Shown: positions 60,593 to 64,000 of the stretch, piece after piece
How the letters are laid out: each line of letters begins with the position of its first letter
Numbering within the stretch: position 1 is the stretch's first letter
From: Palauibacter sp965207805
GTDB taxonomy: Bacteria > Gemmatimonadota > Gemmatimonadetes > Palauibacterales > Palauibacteraceae
Length of the DNA: 64,000 nucleotides
Reading direction: 5' to 3'
Assembly: GCA_965207805.1 (NCBI GenBank)
Contig: OZ242312.1
Coordinates: 1,054,001-1,118,000, forward strand
Notes under the pieces: generated by a model
What the model was told of the DNA's origin: nothing
Database searches by the model: none
The model's input: the letters and a program-made list of their open reading frames with translations, nothing else
Program-made: the position numbers and the translations under genes

Positions 60593-62805
60593 AACGCGCG
60601 GCTCTGGCCGGGCTGGCGCTGGCCGTCAACCTCGCCGGGCCGCCTTCGTTCGCCGGGCCGTCTTCGCTTCTTGGGCCGGCTCCACTCAGCGGGCAGGCAG
60701 CCGGAGAGGCGGGACCGCGCCGCGCCGAAGTGACGTCCCTCCGCTTCCGCGGCAACGAGACGATCTCGGACGGTGAGTTGCGCACGGTGATCCGCACGCG
60801 CAGCACCGAGTGCACAAGCCTCCTGCTGTCGCCTTTCTGCCTGCTGACGAACTGGGGGTTCGCGCACCGCCGGGCCTATCTCGACACGCTCGACGTCAGG
60901 ATCGACGCCGACCGGCTCCGCCTGTACTACAACTTCCGCGGCCATTTCGAGGCGGAGGTCGAGCACGTCGTCCGCACGAACGGCGTCGACGCCAGCGTCT
61001 CGTTCATCATCGCGGAAGGTCCGGCGACCCTCATCGACGAGTTCTCCATCGAGGGGCTGCCCGGGGCCCTCGGCGCGGAGGAGGCCGCGGCCCTCGTCGA
61101 CATCGGCGTCGGCGACCCCTTCGATCGCAACCGGCTCCAGGCCGGCGTGGACAGTCTCATAGGGTCGCTGCGCCGGCAGGGCTACGTCTACGCCATGGCG
61201 CTGGAAGACTACCAGCGCAGCCGCGACGGGACCGCGCAGGTGGCGCTCGATGTCCGCCCCGGCGCCCGCTATCGCCTGGGGGAGATCCGGATCGAGGGCG
61301 GCGAAGCGATCGGCGAGGACGTGATCCGCGACCTCCTCCCCCTGCGCACGGGAGACTACTACAACCAGGAGGCCGAGCAGGAGGGGCAGCGGAACCTCTT
61401 CGGCCTCGAGGCCGTCCGCTTCGCCTCGATCCTCCGGGAATCGCCCGGCCCCGAGGCCGCCACCGCCGATTCGACCCTGGATCTCGTCGTCCAGGTCACG
61501 CCCGCCTCGCCGCAGGCGGCCCGACTCGGCGTCGGATGGAGCACCGACCAGTGTCTCCGGACCGAGACGCGGTTGACGCACCGCAACTTCTTCGGCGGGG
61601 CCCGGCGGCTGCAGATCACCGGCCAGCTCGGGAACATCTTCGCGGACCAGCTCGACGGGTCCTTCCCGTGCTCCCAGGTGGGCACCGACCCCGACTTCCG
61701 GAAGCTGAACTACCTGCTCCAGGCGGAAGTGCTCCTCCCCGTCGCCTTTTCGGCCGAGAACACCTTCAGCGCCCGGGTCTTCCTCGAGCGGGAGACGATT
61801 CCCGACGTCTTCATCCAGGAGGGCTTCGGGGCCGAGATCGGCCTGACGCGCCGACTCGGGCGCAGGGCCTCCGCCACCCTCTCGTACTCTCCGGGCTACA
61901 CCGGTTTCGGCGAGCAGTCCGCGGACATCTTCTTCTGTGTCAACTTCGGTTTCTGCGAGCCCGAGGACATCGTCACCGTGACGAGATCGCGCTGGTTGGC
62001 GCCCCTCACCCTCGCCTGGCTCTACAACGAGACGGACGACGCGCTCCGTCCCACCCGCGGCCACTACCTGACGGCGGAGGGGGAGGTCGCCCACGAGACG
62101 ACGGGATCGCACTACCGGTACGCGCGCATCGTGGCGGAAGCCGCGCTCTTCCGGGAACTCGAACCGGGTCTCGTGCTCGCGGCGCGTGCGCGCGTCGGGG
62201 CGGTCCGCTTCCCGGGCACCCGCATCTTCACTCCCGGCGCGCCCCGCACCGACCGGCTCATCCATCCATCCCGACGCTTCTTCGTCGGCGGCTCGCAGAG
62301 CGTCCGCGGCGTCGGCCAGAACCTCCTCGGCCCCCGCGTGCTCGTGGCCGATCAGGTGGAGGACTGCCCGGCGGGAGATTTCGAGGCGTGCGTGCAACGG
62401 CTCGCGACGCAGAACCCCGGCGCCTTCGACGAGCGGCCCCGCGGCGGCGATGCCCAGCTGGAACTGAGTATCGAGCTGCGCCGGTACCTCAGCGAGCGCT
62501 GGAGCCTGGTCTTCTTCGGGGACGCGGGAAGCGTCTCGCAGCGCATCACGGACCTTCGCGAGATCCAGTGGACGCCCGGCATGGGACTCCGGTACGCGAG
62601 CCCGATCGGTTCCATCCGGCTCGATATAGGGTACAATACGACATTCGCGACCGAGTTACCGGCAATTGTATCGATGGAGGACGGAACCTTGGTCCAGATG
62701 CCGCAGCCGGTGATGTTCGACCCCTTTCGGTTCGACGATCCGCACCCCCTGCTCGAACTCTGGCGCCGCGTGCAGATCCACGTGTCCATCGGAGAAGCGT
62801 TTTGA
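60589..62805 (+). CDS. Omp85 family outer-membrane protein (BamA/TamA-like)
   Basis: A 738-residue protein with a signal sequence, POTRA domains (about 35-330; VTSLRFRGNETISDGEL, LIDEFSIEGLPGALGAEEA, YRLGEIRIEGGEAIGED) and a C-terminal 16-stranded-type barrel ending HVSIGEAF with a terminal Phe. RFFVGGSQSVRGVG is the conserved VRGF-like loop. With the TamB-like gene directly behind it, TamA function is more likely than BamA. Eight cysteines occur in four close pairs. GTG start overlapping the lgt stop; overlaps the TamB-like gene by 4 bases. Confidence 0.9.
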   Translation: MKRAALAGLALAVNLAGPPSFAGPSSLLGPAPLSGQAAGEAGPRRAEVTSLRFRGNETISDGELRTVIRTRSTECTSLLLSPFCLLTNWGFAHRRAYLDTLDVRIDADRLRLYYNFRGHFEAEVEHVVRTNGVDASVSFIIAEGPATLIDEFSIEGLPGALGAEEAAALVDIGVGDPFDRNRLQAGVDSLIGSLRRQGYVYAMALEDYQRSRDGTAQVALDVRPGARYRLGEIRIEGGEAIGEDVIRDLLPLRTGDYYNQEAEQEGQRNLFGLEAVRFASILRESPGPEAATADSTLDLVVQVTPASPQAARLGVGWSTDQCLRTETRLTHRNFFGGARRLQITGQLGNIFADQLDGSFPCSQVGTDPDFRKLNYLLQAEVLLPVAFSAENTFSARVFLERETIPDVFIQEGFGAEIGLTRRLGRRASATLSYSPGYTGFGEQSADIFFCVNFGFCEPEDIVTVTRSRWLAPLTLAWLYNETDDALRPTRGHYLTAEGEVAHETTGSHYRYARIVAEAALFRELEPGLVLAARARVGAVRFPGTRIFTPGAPRTDRLIHPSRRFFVGGSQSVRGVGQNLLGPRVLVADQVEDCPAGDFEACVQRLATQNPGAFDERPRGGDAQLELSIELRRYLSERWSLVFFGDAGSVSQRITDLREIQWTPGMGLRYASPIGSIRLDIGYNTTFATELPAIVSMEDGTLVQMPQPVMFDPFRFDDPHPLLELWRRVQIHVSIGEAF

Positions 62806-64000
62806 ACGCGTCCGGGTCGGACGGGTCCGCGCTCGAGTCCGGCGAGTCCGGCGGGACGGAGTCCGCGCCGCCGCGGCGCCGGCGCCGGATCGCCCTGCCG
62901 CTGGCCGTCGTCGCGAGCGTGCTCGTGTTCGCGGTCTTCATCGTGGTCACACAGACCGCCAGGGGCCGGGACGCCGCGCTTTCGCTGCTCGAGAGCGCCA
63001 TTGCGCGCAGCGTGAACGGGGAGGTGCGCATCGGCCACGCCATCTCCGGCAATCTCCTCAACGACCTCACCGTCTCCCGCTTCGAGATCGTCGACGCGGA
63101 CGGGGAACTGTTTCTGGCGCTCGACACCGTCACGATCGAACACGACCCGGTGGCCCTCCTGCGGCAGCGACTCGATGTGGGCCGACTCCACGCCCGCGGC
63201 CTGGACCTCCGTCTCCGGCAGTATCCGGACGGCCGCTGGAACTACGACCGCGTCTTCGAACCGCCCCCGCAGCCGGAGCCGCCACCGCCGTCCGTGACGG
63301 CCTCGCTCCTCCAGGGACCGCAGGTGTCCGGAGCGCCGGACGCCGCGCTCGGCATCCTCCTGCATGACGCGACGGTCGCCTCCGGCCGCATCGAGATCCG
63401 TACGCCGTGGACAGAGACGATGACCGGAGCGGCAAGGGCGGAGGCGTTGCGCGAGGCGCGGGCGGGGGAGTCGCCGTGGGCCCTGCAGGAGACCGCGGAC
63501 GGCGAATTCGAGCGCGTGGTCGAACTCACGAATCTCAGCGGCCGGTTCCCGGTCGCCCGGGTGACGGATCCCGAGGCCCCCTTCATGATCGAGGTCGAGG
63601 AGGCGACCGCCACGCTCCTCGCCGTGAACCAGCCGCTGGAACTCTCGAGCCTGCGGATGCATCTGACGATCGGGGACACCGCCCTCATCGACGTAGAGAG
63701 ATTCGAGACGGATCAGTCGACGATCCGCGGGGAAGGGTGGATGGCCTCGAACGGCGTCGACTTCGAGTTCGCGCTCGAAGCCGACCCGCTCGACGTCCGG
63801 GACCTCCGCTGGCTGCCCATCGACCTGCCCGAGACCGGCGGCGGCCCCATGTCCATCGACCTCAGCGGCCGCGGCGGAAATACGGTCGTGGACGTCACGA
63901 ACGGAGACTTCCGGACGGGCGACACCCGCATGACCGGAGGGTTCGCGCTCACCGTCGAGCGGCGTCCCAGGTTCCGCCGCATCGGCGTCACGCTGGATCC
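62802..64000 (+). CDS. TamB-like/AsmA-like translocation and assembly protein, 5' part
   Basis: About 400 codons are visible before the window ends; the frame is open to the last base. The TTG overlaps the Omp85 stop (TTGA). A polar Gly/Ser-rich start and a basic RRRRRR patch precede one membrane helix (LAVVASVLVFAVFIVV), after which a long beta-rich, periplasmic region begins with IARSVNGEVRIGHAISGNLLNDL. This start is characteristic of TamB/AsmA proteins, which form a lipid-conducting beta-groove between the membranes and work with an Omp85 partner. The rest of the protein, including the DUF490 end, is outside. Confidence 0.8.
   Translation, partial: MNASGSDGSALESGESGGTESAPPRRRRRIALPLAVVASVLVFAVFIVVTQTARGRDAALSLLESAIARSVNGEVRIGHAISGNLLNDLTVSRFEIVDADGELFLALDTVTIEHDPVALLRQRLDVGRLHARGLDLRLRQYPDGRWNYDRVFEPPPQPEPPPPSVTASLLQGPQVSGAPDAALGILLHDATVASGRIEIRTPWTETMTGAARAEALREARAGESPWALQETADGEFERVVELTNLSGRFPVARVTDPEAPFMIEVEEATATLLAVNQPLELSSLRMHLTIGDTALIDVERFETDQSTIRGEGWMASNGVDFEFALEADPLDVRDLRWLPIDLPETGGGPMSIDLSGRGGNTVVDVTNGDFRTGDTRMTGGFALTVERRPRFRRIGVTLD

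Noticed and set aside
1..64000. CRISPR arrays, prophage genes, or a biosynthetic gene cluster
   Set aside because: No regularly spaced repeats, phage structural or integrase genes, and no synthase-type megaenzymes are present.

Overview
The window is about 64 kb of uniformly GC-rich bacterial chromosome. I see no IS element, prophage, CRISPR array or long gene-free stretch. A Gram-negative-type envelope is indicated by many lipobox lipoproteins, a BamA/TamA-type Omp85 barrel followed by a TamB-like protein, and Lgt. Frequent GTG/TTG starts, a single-subunit-type NAD isocitrate dehydrogenase, and many secreted beta-propeller, S9, M16, CocE and CRTAC1-type proteins fit Gemmatimonadota, perhaps a marine or host-associated lineage. 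That placement is inference from gene content only.

Layout. (1) 1-4682: end of cutA, then a tight minus-strand operon (DUF1499 protein, lipoprotein, DUF445 protein, Sco copper chaperone, CtaG) for respiratory copper handling and envelope proteins. (2) 4818-10477: plus-strand metabolic run (sugar nucleotidyltransferase, isopropylmalate-synthase-family enzyme, exported protein, NAD-IDH, two small membrane proteins, acyl-CoA dehydrogenase). (3) 10497-19143: CocE hydrolase, large VPS10/BNR propeller protein and metallo-beta-lactamase-fold lipoprotein, then homocysteine methyltransferase and cystathionine beta-synthase. (4) 19166-20529: a VapBC/FitAB-type toxin-antitoxin pair with unusual upstream repeats, a DUF454 protein and tRNA-Arg(TCG). 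(5) 20651-32184: NTF2-like protein, S9 peptidase and a duplicated CRTAC1/UnbV protein on plus; convergent to these, a three-gene secreted operon on minus (YVTN propeller, Ig/IPT/M30-like metalloprotease lipoprotein, beta-barrel). (6) 32318-32696: RNase P RNA. (7) 32722-44373: M16 protease pair, NUDIX, ECF sigma factor and its zinc-finger anti-sigma, holA, SPOR protein, mutS, TonB-domain lipoprotein, ddl, rhomboid. (8) 44551 to the right edge: a long co-directional housekeeping cluster (EF-G paralogue, yebC, ruvCAB, queA, tgt, yajC, def, fmt, tenI-like, thiS, thiG, rsmB, PASTA, YbbR, tsaD, lgt, Omp85, TamB-like).

Genes are packed with NTGA stop/start overlaps throughout, so translational coupling inside operons is likely. 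No gene-free stretch exceeds 300 bases except the one occupied by RNase P RNA. Other gaps worth naming are 4683-4817 (divergent promoter region), 12381-12501, 17653-17763, 20530-20650 and 44374-44550.

I did not find a clear-cut new defence or biosynthetic system. The most unexpected signals are a perfect palindrome with a 15-base core present three times, the operator-like leaderless region of the toxin-antitoxin pair, the secreted propeller/metalloprotease/barrel operon, the altered zinc-binding cluster of Tgt, the degenerate GTPase motifs of the EF-G paralogue, and paired cysteines in the Omp85 protein.
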